NCBI GenBank assembly: GCA_036378435.1
Contig: DASUWK010000037.1
Span: 38,915 to 102,914, forward strand
Direction: 5' to 3'
Source of the DNA: DASUWK01 sp036378435
Lineage (GTDB): Bacteria > Chloroflexota > Dormibacteria > Dormibacterales > Dormibacteraceae
Length of the DNA stretch: 64,000 bases
Below the pieces are notes generated by a model. The model did not search any database, was not told the origin of the DNA, and worked only from the letters and a program-made list of their open reading frames with translations. Each line of letters opens with the position of its first letter. The stretch's first letter is position 1. Shown one piece after another: positions 24,176 through 31,717 of this stretch. The translations under genes and the position numbers were made by a program.

Positions 24176-25545
24176 GCAAGGCGCGCTGGTCGGCGTCGGC
24201 GCTGGCCGCTCTCCTGGCGGCCGGTGGGATCGCGGTCGCCACGGTTCCAGCCGAAGCGGCCATGGGGACGGGGCCCTGCGCTCACGTGGCCGCCGCGGAG
24301 CCCCAGTCCGGCCACAACATGCCGCCTCCGGCGCCCGGCTACATGAGCGACCCGGCGAACCCGCCGGCCTACCCGCACTTTGCCGCCGACTTTCCGGTAA
24401 TCCACGACTGTGAATGGGGTTATCCGATCGGCGGCTTCGGCGGCCTGCACCGGCACGCGCCGCTGAAGCACGTCCCGATCGTTTTCGTCCACGGCAACCA
24501 GGCCGACGCCGAGAACTGGTTCCTCGTGCGGGACCAGCTCCTCCAGCAGGGCTGGACGGACCAGGAGATGTACGGGATCTCCTACAACGGACTCGCCAAC
24601 TGGTACGCGGGCGCGCCGCTGCAGTCGCAGCCTGACGCGTCGACCCAGGCATACCTGGCGGCGAACCCCCAGGCGCTCGCCAACGGCGGCAACGGCGCCG
24701 CCAACGACGTGAACGTGCCGGATGTCTACGCCTTCGTGCGGGCGGTCATGGACTACACGGGTTCGCCGTACGTCGACATCGTCGCGCACTCGTTGGGCGT
24801 GACCATCGTGCGCAAGATGATGTACGAGCACCGCGACCTCTATCAGCACGTTCTGGCGGGCGTCATGATCGCGGGCGGCAACCACGGCACGTCGGTCTGT
24901 TATGAGCTCCAGACCTCCTACTACGGTTGCGACGAGATCGCGCCGGACGACAGCCTCACCGGCTACGTCAACCCGTGGCTCCAGCAGCTGAACTCGATCG
25001 GCGAGGCGCCCGGGCCCACGTGCTGGCAGACGATCTACGACGGCACCGGCGGCGACCCCTTCTTCGACCCGCCCTACACGCAGAGTCCGGCGCAGCAGGG
25101 CGCGGACAACCACGGCGAGTTCGCCGGCTTCTATCACAACGATTTACGGGTGAGCCCGACTACGGTCGCGGTCTATTCGAAGTTCCTGCTGGATCGGGGC
25201 CAGCTGGAGTCGGCGAGGTGCGGGGTGGCGGCGCAGGCGCTGGCCGCGCGCTCGGCGCCCGCGGAGCGGCTGCTCGCGGCCGAGGGCGCGACGAGCTCAG
25301 GGGAGAGTTCCGAGGAGAGCCAGAGTGGCTCAGCTGGGGCGCCGGCGGTTGCGCCCAAGCCGGCGGCTGCGGCGCCCGGGTCGACGGCTCCGAGCCCGGC
25401 GGCGCCAGTGCTACGTCACCGGCCCGCGGCGGCGGCTCCTGTCGCGGCCAGGCCGGCGGCCCTGGTGATCGGCTTGATCGTGCTCGGGTTGGCGCTACTG
25501 GCGGCCGCCGCCGTGGCAGTCACAAGGCGAACCGCGCCCGCTTAG
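24172..25545 (+). CDS. Secreted lipase-like hydrolase with C-terminal membrane anchor
   Basis: 457 residues, starting at GTG 24172 (GTGA overlap). An earlier in-frame ATG lies inside the preceding gene. The signal peptide covers residues 1-30. The lipase fold begins PIVFVHGNQADAENWFLVRD, with nucleophile YVDIVAHSLGVTIVRKM (A-H-S-L-G) as in class-2/LipA-type lipases and Cys-rich surroundings. Residues about 345-425 are an Ala/Pro/Ser-rich, disordered stalk. A final hydrophobic helix (VIGLIVLGLALLAAAAVAV) with RRTAPA anchors it in the membrane with the enzyme outside. This second secreted hydrolase makes the operon a coherent extracellular hydrolysis plus uptake unit. Confidence 0.85.
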   Translation: MSKARWSASALAALLAAGGIAVATVPAEAAMGTGPCAHVAAAEPQSGHNMPPPAPGYMSDPANPPAYPHFAADFPVIHDCEWGYPIGGFGGLHRHAPLKHVPIVFVHGNQADAENWFLVRDQLLQQGWTDQEMYGISYNGLANWYAGAPLQSQPDASTQAYLAANPQALANGGNGAANDVNVPDVYAFVRAVMDYTGSPYVDIVAHSLGVTIVRKMMYEHRDLYQHVLAGVMIAGGNHGTSVCYELQTSYYGCDEIAPDDSLTGYVNPWLQQLNSIGEAPGPTCWQTIYDGTGGDPFFDPPYTQSPAQQGADNHGEFAGFYHNDLRVSPTTVAVYSKFLLDRGQLESARCGVAAQALAARSAPAERLLAAEGATSSGESSEESQSGSAGAPAVAPKPAAAAPGSTAPSPAAPVLRHRPAAAAPVAARPAALVIGLIVLGLALLAAAAVAVTRRTAPA

Positions 25546-25567
25546 CGCGTTTGAGCCCGGGGAACGA

Positions 25568-25586
25568 GCGGGCCAGAGGGGCCCGC
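25568..25586 (+). terminator. Hairpin at the end of the esterase/transporter operon
   Basis: GCGGGCC-AGAGG-GGCCCGC is a perfect 7-bp stem, 22 bp after the lipase stop. The 115-bp gap to the convergent MarR gene holds only this and other GC-rich inverted repeats; no U-tract. Confidence 0.45.
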
Positions 25587-25660
25587 GGCGTGCCCCGAGC
25601 CCCTTCGATGGGGCTTGATTGGCCCCGCGGCCGGCCGCGAGCCCATTGGATACGGCCGGC

Positions 25661-26113
25661 TTAGCCCCCGGTCGGGACCTCGGCCGTCTGCTCGCTCACC
25701 GCGCTCAGCGCGCGCAGACCCTGCGTGAGAGCGTCCAGGTCCTCGTCCGACACCTGCTCCATCCAGCCGCGCAGCAGCTCGGCGACCATGTGGGGGCGGC
25801 GGACGATCTCCTCGCCGCGCTCGGTGAGCTGGAGCAGGACTCGCCTGCGATCCTCGGGGTCCTCCGAGCGCTCGATCAGCCCAGCCTGGACCAGGTTGTC
25901 GGCCAGGATGCTGGCCGCCGGCAGCTTCGTGCCCTGTCTCTCGGCGAGCGCTCCGACCGAGATGCAGCCGGACTCGCCAAGAACGTGCAATGCCTTGACC
26001 TGACGGATGGTTAGATCTAGGTCGGCCCACCGTCCCCACGTCGTGGCCATGACCGAGCGCTGCATGTGCTGCATGGCAGCCAGCGCCTCCTCGACCGAAC
26101 GTCTTGTGGTCAT
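25661..26113 (-). CDS. MarR family transcriptional regulator
   Basis: 150 residues. A MarR winged helix: LTIRQVKALHVLGESGCISV, then GALAERQGTKLPAASILADN and LVQAGLIERSEDPEDRRRVL. The D-x-R-R wing motif is intact. The C-terminal dimer helices follow. It is divergent from an MFS drug exporter gene, with 64 bp between them that hold an ATCAAGTTGAT inverted repeat. The normal reading is a repressor of the exporter and itself, released by a small aromatic or phenolic ligand; the ligand is unknown. Confidence 0.92.
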   Translation of the reverse strand: MTTRRSVEEALAAMQHMQRSVMATTWGRWADLDLTIRQVKALHVLGESGCISVGALAERQGTKLPAASILADNLVQAGLIERSEDPEDRRRVLLQLTERGEEIVRRPHMVAELLRGWMEQVSDEDLDALTQGLRALSAVSEQTAEVPTGG

Positions 26114-26151
26114 GCTTCGACTATGTTAAACTATTTGACGAGCACGAATCT

Positions 26152-26162
26152 ATCAAGTTGAT
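26152..26162. promoter_or_regulatory. Inverted repeat in the marR-MFS intergenic region (candidate MarR operator)
   Basis: ATCAA-G-TTGAT is a perfect dyad 16 bp before the MFS start codon. TTGATCAA, overlapping it, is also palindromic. The region is unusually AT-rich for this genome, as expected of a promoter/operator. Assignment to the neighbouring MarR is by position only. Confidence 0.45.
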
Positions 26163-26177
26163 CAAAGGGAGTTTTGC

Positions 26178-27827
26178 ATGAGCGGAGGGGAGCTGTCCAG
26201 GCGGACGAAGGTGTTGGTGACCATCGGCGCGATGCTGTCACTGCTGCTGGCGGCCCTGGACCAGACGATCGTCAGCACGGCGATGCCGAAGATCATCGCC
26301 TCTCTCAACGGGTTCGACCGCTACGCCTGGGTCGCCACCGGCTACCTGGTCACGTCGACCGTCATGACCCCGATCGGCGGGAAGCTGGGCGACCTCTTCG
26401 GCCGCAAGCCCTTCCTCATCGCCGGCATGGTCGGATTCATGGCCATGTCCTGGCTCTGCGGATTCAGCCAGGACATGAACCAGCTGATCGCCTTCCGAGC
26501 CCTCCAGGGCATCTTCGGCGGCATCCTGTTCGCTTCGGTCTTCACCGTCGTCGGCGACATCTACGCGCCCGCTGAGCGCGCCCGGATCGTCCCTCTCTTC
26601 ACCGGCATGTTCGGCCTCGCGGCCATATTCGGCCCCACCGCCGGCGGCTGGATCACCGACCACGTGACCCTCTTCGTCAGCAACGGCGAAGGGTGGCGGT
26701 GGATCTTCTACCTGAACGTGCCCGTCGGGGTCCTGGCCCTGATCTTCATCAGCCTCTACCTCCCCTTCGTCCGCAGCTCAGCCCGGGTTCGCGACATCGA
26801 CTTCTGGGGCGCCGCGACCATGGCGGCCGGCCTGGGAGCGATCCTGATCGGGCTTTCGATCACCAACACGCACGCCTGGACTTCCGCGCCGGTCTTGGGA
26901 CTGTTGGCGGTCGGGCTCGGGCTGATGGCCGTCTTCTTCCTGGTCGAGCGCCGCGAGCCGCAGCCGATCATCCCGCCGTCGATGTTCAGGAACCGGGTTT
27001 ACGTCGTCTCCACGCTGGTGGGCGTGCTGATGTCGTTCGCGATGTTCGGCTCGCTCTTCTTCGTGCAGCTCGTGTACCAGGGCGTGCTGGGCCAGACAGC
27101 GACGAGCTCTGGAGCCTTCTTCACGCCGATGATGATCGGCGTCTTCCTGTTGAGCGCCGCCACCGGCCAGCTGATGGTGCGGATCCGGAACTACCAGTAC
27201 CTAGGCACGATCGGCATCGCGCTCGCCGCCGCCGGCTTCTGGGTGCTGACCCGAGTCACCGTCGACTCCAGTCCCGCCGAGGTCACTGCGGCGCTGGTGT
27301 TGATCGGCGCCGGCATGGGCGCCACGATGCCGCTCTACCAGACCGCCCTCCAGAGCGCCGTGGACATGAAGTTCCTGGGCGTCGTGAGCAGCAACATCCA
27401 GTTCTGGCGCAATGCCGGCGGTACGGTCGCCACGGCGATCCTCGGGTCGATCCTGGTGACTCGGCTGCCGGTCAACATCACCGGCCAGCTGGCGTCGGCG
27501 CACCTTCCGCCGCAGCTGGCGCAGCGCTTGAGCGCGGCCAGCGCGTCGTCTGGCGGAGGCGCTCAGCAGCTGTTCAGCGCCAGCGGGCAGGCCCAGCTGC
27601 AGCAGAAGCTCGGCCCGTTCTACGGCACCGTGCATCACGCCATCCAGGTGGGACTCGCCAACACGCTCCACGAGCTCTTCCTGATCGGACTGGCGGTGAT
27701 GATCCTGGCGCTGGTCGCCAGCGTCTTCATGCCTGCCGTCCCGCTGCGACGTGGATTCGGCCCGCCCGTGGTGGAGGGTCCGCCGGTGCCGGAAGAGCCG
27801 GAGGCGGTCGCGCTCGTCACCAGCTAG
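26178..27827 (+). CDS. MFS multidrug exporter, DHA2 (EmrB/QacA) family
   Basis: 549 residues with about 14 hydrophobic helices, the DHA2 size. LLAALDQTIVSTAMPKI near residue 27 is the TM1 motif (L-D-x-T-I-V-x-x-A-L-P) of EmrB-type drug:H+ antiporters. GYLVTSTVMTPIGGKLGDLF, then GRKPFLI, is MFS motif A; GLAAIFGPTAGGWI is motif C, diagnostic of antiporters. An extended Gln/Ser-rich loop (about 440-480) precedes the last helix. Start ATG 26178 follows AGGGAG. Divergent MarR control suggests inducible export of a toxic organic compound. Confidence 0.93.
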   Translation: MSGGELSRRTKVLVTIGAMLSLLLAALDQTIVSTAMPKIIASLNGFDRYAWVATGYLVTSTVMTPIGGKLGDLFGRKPFLIAGMVGFMAMSWLCGFSQDMNQLIAFRALQGIFGGILFASVFTVVGDIYAPAERARIVPLFTGMFGLAAIFGPTAGGWITDHVTLFVSNGEGWRWIFYLNVPVGVLALIFISLYLPFVRSSARVRDIDFWGAATMAAGLGAILIGLSITNTHAWTSAPVLGLLAVGLGLMAVFFLVERREPQPIIPPSMFRNRVYVVSTLVGVLMSFAMFGSLFFVQLVYQGVLGQTATSSGAFFTPMMIGVFLLSAATGQLMVRIRNYQYLGTIGIALAAAGFWVLTRVTVDSSPAEVTAALVLIGAGMGATMPLYQTALQSAVDMKFLGVVSSNIQFWRNAGGTVATAILGSILVTRLPVNITGQLASAHLPPQLAQRLSAASASSGGGAQQLFSASGQAQLQQKLGPFYGTVHHAIQVGLANTLHELFLIGLAVMILALVASVFMPAVPLRRGFGPPVVEGPPVPEEPEAVALVTS

Positions 27828-27848
27828 ATTCAGGGTAAATACACGGGC

Positions 27849-28769
27849 GTGACCCACGCCCACTACGAACTCGACAGGAACCGGGAGACGAGCTCGCCGG
27901 CGGACCAACGCAGGGTCGGCGGCGCGCTCTGCCTCCTGGTCGCATTCATGGCGGCCGAGGTGGCGGCCGGGCTGGTCTCGCATTCGCTTGCCCTCCTCTC
28001 GGACGCCGGCCACATGCTCACCGACGCAGGCGCCCTCGGACTTTCGCTGCTGGCCATGCAGCTGGCCGCCACCGCGCCGCGCGGCGGGCTCACCTACGGC
28101 CTTAAGCGGGCTGAGATCCTGTCCGCGCTGGCCAACGGCATCGCGCTCTTTGTGATCGCCGCGCTCATCCTGTTCGAAGCCGCACGCCGCCTCGCCACCC
28201 CGATCGCTGTCGACGCACGCTGGATGCTGGGCGTCGCACTGGCGGGAGTGGTCGTCAACGGCCTCGCGACGGCGCTCCTGGCTCGCTCAGAGCGCCAGAG
28301 CCTCAACCTCCGCGGCAGCCTCGTCCATCTCGTCACCGACCTCTACTCGCTGGCCGCGACGGTCGCCGCCGCAATCGTGATCCTCGTTACGGGCTTCACG
28401 CGGGTCGACGCCGCGGCGTCGCTGCTGATCTCGCTCCTGATGATCCGCGCCGCCTACGGATTGGTTCGGGACGCCACCCGCGTGCTGCTCGAAGCTGCTC
28501 CGGAGGGCACGCAGGTCGATGCCATCGGGGCGCTCCTGGCCGGCCACGGCCAGGTCGTGGACGTCCACGACTTCCACGTCTGGGAGATCACCAGCGGCCT
28601 GCCGGCGCTGTCCGCGCACGTGCTCGTGGAGCCAGGCGCGGACTGCCACGCCATCCGCCGCGAGCTCGAGGCCGAGGTCCGCGAGAGCTTCGGGATCGAC
28701 CACACTACCCTGCAGGTCGACCACGCGACCCCACCGCCCGGCCTGATCCAGATCGAAAAGGCAAAGTAG
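27849..28769 (+). CDS. Cation diffusion facilitator (CDF/CzcD-type) metal exporter
   Basis: 306 residues, GTG start. Six helices are seen. TM2 has LLSDAGHMLTDAGALGLSLL with the metal-site pair HxxxD. TM5 has NLRGSLVHLVTDLYSLAATV with the second HxxxD pair, completing the tetrahedral Zn-type site. The cytoplasmic ferredoxin-like domain begins about 210 (QVVDVHDFHVWEITSGLPAL) and ends with TTLQVDH. It exports divalent metal (Zn, Co or Cd likely) in exchange for protons. It follows the MFS gene by 21 bp and may be read through from it. Confidence 0.93.
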   Translation: MTHAHYELDRNRETSSPADQRRVGGALCLLVAFMAAEVAAGLVSHSLALLSDAGHMLTDAGALGLSLLAMQLAATAPRGGLTYGLKRAEILSALANGIALFVIAALILFEAARRLATPIAVDARWMLGVALAGVVVNGLATALLARSERQSLNLRGSLVHLVTDLYSLAATVAAAIVILVTGFTRVDAAASLLISLLMIRAAYGLVRDATRVLLEAAPEGTQVDAIGALLAGHGQVVDVHDFHVWEITSGLPALSAHVLVEPGADCHAIRRELEAEVRESFGIDHTTLQVDHATPPPGLIQIEKAK

Positions 28770-28799
28770 CGGCGCCGGTCGCGGTAGCCTGACGGGGAC

Positions 28800-28961
28800 A
28801 TGCGCAATCCACTCGAGGACGCAGCGCGCAACTTCTTCACCAACTGGCGGGAATCCGATCTGCCGCTGCCGCAGAAGGTCGCTCTGACTCTGCGCAACCG
28901 GTTCATCGCGCAGGGACTGGCCAAGGGCTGCTGCGGCCACCCGGGCGAGCCCGGCTGTTGA
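28800..28961 (+). CDS. 53-residue protein with Cys-rich C-terminus
   Basis: ATG 28800 with GACGGGGAC upstream gives MRNPLEDAARNFFTNWRESD, then LPLPQKVALTLRNRFIAQGL and the tail AKGCCGHPGEPGC. The first 40 residues form an amphipathic helical stretch. The tail places three cysteines (C-C-x7-C) with His and Gly/Pro, a plausible metal or thiol site. It lies 30 bp after the CDF metal exporter on the same strand, so it may be cotranscribed and could have a metal-related role. Composition and codon use resemble its neighbours. I do not recognise a named family. Confidence 0.65.
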   Translation: MRNPLEDAARNFFTNWRESDLPLPQKVALTLRNRFIAQGLAKGCCGHPGEPGC

Positions 28962-28991
28962 CAGCTGGAGCCTGAAGAGCCCGGTTCGGGC

Positions 28992-29405
28992 TCACGCCAC
29001 CGGCACTGACGCCGGTCCGGAGTTCACGTACCTGTCCCAGACCGCGTTCAGGTGGGCCTGGAGGTACAGGATGTGGGCGCTGAAGATGAAGGCGAAGATC
29101 AGCGCCAGCACGGGCTCGATCTGAGAGGTGACGCCTGCCTGCTGCTCCATCCGCTGCACGCGCCGGCCCGTCTGGTAGATCGAATAGAAAGGCGGGACGA
29201 TCAGGATCCAGCCGAACAGCAGGGCGAGCACCGAGATCCAGGGCTTGATTGACTCGTCCCGGAGAAAGCGCCGGGCCTCGTTGTTGATCTTGTAGTACCA
29301 GACGAAGTGGTAGATCCCGAGGGTGATCAGCGGCAGGCCGAGCCAGACGCCGAAGATGTTCCGCTGCTTGTAGTGCTGGCCGTCGACGACCACCAGTCGC
29401 GCCAT
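28992..29405 (-). CDS. DUF4234 family membrane protein
   Basis: 137 residues with three hydrophobic segments (VWLGLPLITLGIYHFVWYYK near 20-40, SVLALLFGWILIVPPFYSIY near 57-77, VLALIFAFIFSAHILYLQ near 100-118). The motif ITLGIYHFVWYYKINNE is the DUF4234 signature (G-I-Y-x-x-x-W-x-Y), also seen near DUF898-like proteins. GGAGG seven bases before the ATG supports the start. It is 10 bp after the paa zinc-ribbon gene on the same strand, so it is likely the last gene of the paa operon. Function unknown. Confidence 0.8.
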   Translation of the reverse strand: MARLVVVDGQHYKQRNIFGVWLGLPLITLGIYHFVWYYKINNEARRFLRDESIKPWISVLALLFGWILIVPPFYSIYQTGRRVQRMEQQAGVTSQIEPVLALIFAFIFSAHILYLQAHLNAVWDRYVNSGPASVPVA

Positions 29406-29415
29406 CTCTAACCTC

Positions 29416-29589
29416 CTACGAGTACTTCAGCGCCTCGAACACCGTCCCACAGTCAGGGCAGCGGTACTGCAAGGTCATCGCCTGGGTTCCGAAAAGTGAG
29501 ATGACCTCGCTGCGCCGCCCCTCACACTGAGGGCAGCGCGGCGCATCGCGCGGCTCAGCTTGCGGCCGGGGTGAATCTCCGCTCTTCAA
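29416..29589 (-). CDS. Stand-alone PaaD-type zinc-ribbon protein
   Basis: 57 residues, starting at TTG 29589 inside the paaC 3' end (GAGGGG just upstream). CPQCEGRRSEVISLFGTQAM, then TLQYRCPDCGTVFEALKYS, holds two CxxC pairs and the S-x-F-G-T-x-A-x-x-x-x-Y-R-C layout. This is the pattern of the C-terminal zinc ribbon of canonical E. coli-type PaaD. The paaD of this operon (30456-30767) ends exactly where that ribbon should begin. So the ribbon has been split off and moved behind paaC. The two products are expected to act together in maturing the PaaA di-iron site. The overlap with paaC and lack of any other start make the TTG plausible but not certain. Confidence 0.8.
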   Translation of the reverse strand: MKSGDSPRPQAEPRDAPRCPQCEGRRSEVISLFGTQAMTLQYRCPDCGTVFEALKYS

Positions 29590-30250
29590 GGCCCCTCATC
29601 ATCGCGAACGTCTGCGGGTCGATGCCACCGGGCTCCAGCCGGCGGCGGACAGGATCCCAAGTGCTCCAGTCGATGTCCAGCTGCGGGACGTCCGTTTCCA
29701 GCCGCTCCGCGAGGCGCGCAGCCAGCGCCGCCAGCTGGCCGTCCGGCGGACCGAGGAAGCTCACCGCCTCCCGCCACGCCCGGTCGAGGAACTGGCCGTC
29801 CGAGCCCTGCCGGAGCCACGAGCGGCCGTGCAGGAAGTGGTAGTGCTCCTCTTGCAGCATCTTGCGGAGCCGGCTGCGCAGCACCTCGTTCGGGCCCTCC
29901 ACCAGCGACTCGATCACGACGCTGAAGGCTGTGTCCAGCACGGCGTTGGCGGCGACGAACTCGTCCCAAGCCGACCACGGTTGGTCGAAGTAGGCGAGGT
30001 TCGCGTAGCTGGCAGGGTCGGTCTCCCGCTCCGGCCCGCGCGGGTCGCTGCCCAGCGGCTCGAGACAGCCGTAAAGGACTCGAGAGTGGCCGAGATCGTC
30101 CAGTCCCATCGCCGCGGCCGCGATGTCGGCCTCGAGCGAAGGCGAGCGCGTCGCCCACTCCGCGTAGCGCAATCCGAGCAGCTGCTTGTTGTCGGCCAGC
30201 GCCAGCACGAGCCCGCTGAGCTCGTCGCTCATTCGGCTCCCGGCGCCCAA
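29555..30250 (-). CDS. paaC: Phenylacetyl-CoA epoxidase subunit PaaC
   Basis: 231 residues. A ferritin-like helical protein, the structural partner of PaaA in the 1,2-phenylacetyl-CoA epoxidase. ADNKQLLGLRYAEWATRSPS (residues about 15-34), AAAAMGLDDLGHSRVLYGCL (45-64), LAYFDQPWSAWDEFVAANAV and LQEEHYHFLHGRSWLRQG match PaaC helix by helix. Its start overlaps the paaB end by about 20 bp and its own end contains the start of the zinc-ribbon gene, so translation of the operon is tightly coupled. Confidence 0.93.
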   Translation of the reverse strand: MGAGSRMSDELSGLVLALADNKQLLGLRYAEWATRSPSLEADIAAAAMGLDDLGHSRVLYGCLEPLGSDPRGPERETDPASYANLAYFDQPWSAWDEFVAANAVLDTAFSVVIESLVEGPNEVLRSRLRKMLQEEHYHFLHGRSWLRQGSDGQFLDRAWREAVSFLGPPDGQLAALAARLAERLETDVPQLDIDWSTWDPVRRRLEPGGIDPQTFAMMRGLEERRFTPAAS

Positions 30251-30459
30251 AGCGTGATCAGGGTCTCCTTGGGCACGATCACCATCTCGATCCAGCGCTC
30301 CTCGTCGTAGGTCGCGCGCGCGTACGCGGCCGCGAGATCGTCGTCCGGTGCGACCACGCTGCCCACGAGGCGAAGCGCGTCGGCGCGAGCTTTGCGCGCG
30401 AACACCTCGTACTCCCGCACCGCGCCGTGGACGCGCGTGAAGGAGCGGCCGGTCGTCAA
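30229..30459 (-). CDS. paaB: Phenylacetyl-CoA epoxidase subunit PaaB
   Basis: 76 residues. REYEVFARKARADALRLVGS, then VVAPDDDLAAAYARATYDEE and RWIEMVIVPKE, is the compact PaaB fold that links PaaAC heterodimers. It is slightly shorter than the roughly 95-residue E. coli protein. The start is TTG 30459, whose TTGA overlaps the paaD stop, with no separate ribosome site: translation probably depends on coupling. The gene order A-D-B-C differs from the common A-B-C-D-E. Confidence 0.9.
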   Translation of the reverse strand: MTTGRSFTRVHGAVREYEVFARKARADALRLVGSVVAPDDDLAAAYARATYDEERWIEMVIVPKETLITLWAPGAE

Positions 30460-30767
30460 ACGGCGAGCCCCCAGGCTTCCAGCGCGTCGCGGCCCTCCGG
30501 CGTCAGCCGCGCAGCCGTCCAGGGCGGGTCCCAGACGACGTTCACCCGCACCTCAGCGACGCCCGGCTCGCGCAGGAGCCGCTCCCGCACGTCCTCGAGG
30601 ATGAACTCGGAGGCCGGGCAGCCCATGGCAGTGAAGGTGAGATCGACAGTGGCCACGCCGTCCTCCAGGGTCAGCCCGTAGATCAGCCCGAGGTCGACCA
30701 GGCTGATCGGCATCTCGGGGTCGCGCACGTCTCGCAGCGCGTCAATCAGCGCCACAGCCTGCGTCAT
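30456..30767 (-). CDS. paaD: PaaD MIP18-domain protein (lacks the zinc ribbon)
   Basis: 103 residues. DVRDPEMPISLVDLGLIYGL, then TAMGCPASEFILEDVRERLL and VVWDPPWTAARLTPEGRDAL, is the MIP18/DUF59 domain of PaaD with its conserved Cys (M-G-C-P-A). Canonical PaaD is about 165 residues, and its last 45 form a zinc ribbon. This protein stops at EAWGLAV, just before that ribbon. The missing part is encoded at 29416-29589. PaaD helps mature the PaaA di-iron centre. The gene overlaps paaA by 4 bp (ATGA). Confidence 0.93.
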   Translation of the reverse strand: MTQAVALIDALRDVRDPEMPISLVDLGLIYGLTLEDGVATVDLTFTAMGCPASEFILEDVRERLLREPGVAEVRVNVVWDPPWTAARLTPEGRDALEAWGLAV

Positions 30768-31702
30768 GCGTCAAACGAGTGGGACTTGCGGAAGTTGTGG
30801 AACTCCTCCTGGAACTGCGCCACCATCTCCGCGTTCCGGGGCCCGCGCGCCCGCCAGCGCTTGAGCACGTCGTCCCAGCTGATGGGCTTGTCGAAATCCC
30901 AGTGCTTGGCCTCCGCGTCGAACTCACACGGGAAGGGGTAGTCGAGCGCCCACTGGTCGCCATCCGCATGGGCGGGGACCTTGACTCCCACCGATTCGCA
31001 GTACGGCACGACCAGGGAAAGCCACCACTGCCGCAGCTGGTCGTTGGTCTTGCCCTTGAGCCGGTAGTCGAGCTGCGTCGAGTGCATCTTGAGGTCGTCC
31101 GGAAGCCCGAACCACTCGACGGTCAGCGGGAACATCCAGTCGACCGCCGCCTGGAGCTCATCCTTGGCCGAGCCGCCGGCGGCGCTGATGCGCTTCATCC
31201 AGGTGCGGCCGTTGCGCAGATGGAAGTTCTCCTCGGCCATCACCTTGTTCAGCCCGCGCTTCCAGGGGCCGTACGAGCAGTGCTCGTGGATGTCGCCGAG
31301 CAGACAGAAGCCGGCCTGGTCGTAGAACGCGTTTGCGATCACCAGCTCGGTCCAGGATTCGAGAGGAACGTCGAAGGCGTATGGGTAGCGGAAAGCCTTC
31401 GGGTCGCGGCTGAAGATCAGGCGCTCCTGGTCCTCGCCGAGCTCTTCGAGGATGTGGTACGCGATGTGGGCGTGGGCCAGCTCGTCCTGGATGATCGCGA
31501 TGCCGGTCATGAAGGCGTTGATGCTCGGCGCGCGCCGCGCCGCGAGGTAGTACGCCGGCGCCGAGATCAGCTCGGTGTCGCCCGACACGATCAGGGTGTG
31601 TTTGAGCTCCTTGAGATAGTCGTCCGTCATCTCCGACTGGTCCTCGATGAGGTCGCCTTTCTGAAGCAGCGCGTCGAACTCGGGGTTGATGGCGGTGGCC
31701 AT
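30764..31702 (-). CDS. paaA: Phenylacetyl-CoA epoxidase catalytic subunit PaaA
   Basis: 312 residues, full length. Di-iron oxygenase subunit that epoxidises the ring of phenylacetyl-CoA, the key step of aerobic phenylacetate breakdown. LKHTLIVSGDTELISAPAYY, AFMTGIAIIQDELAHAHIAY, VPLESWTELVIANAFYDQAG and VMAEENFHLRNGRTWMKR supply the Glu and E-x-x-H ligands of the ferritin-like fold. GGGGG precedes the ATG. It starts only 15 bp after a GGDEF-EAL gene, so the paa operon may be transcribed from upstream. paaE (reductase) and paaK (ligase) are not in the window. Confidence 0.96.
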   Translation of the reverse strand: MATAINPEFDALLQKGDLIEDQSEMTDDYLKELKHTLIVSGDTELISAPAYYLAARRAPSINAFMTGIAIIQDELAHAHIAYHILEELGEDQERLIFSRDPKAFRYPYAFDVPLESWTELVIANAFYDQAGFCLLGDIHEHCSYGPWKRGLNKVMAEENFHLRNGRTWMKRISAAGGSAKDELQAAVDWMFPLTVEWFGLPDDLKMHSTQLDYRLKGKTNDQLRQWWLSLVVPYCESVGVKVPAHADGDQWALDYPFPCEFDAEAKHWDFDKPISWDDVLKRWRARGPRNAEMVAQFQEEFHNFRKSHSFDA

Positions 31703-31717
31703 GCCCCCAGGGTATCG

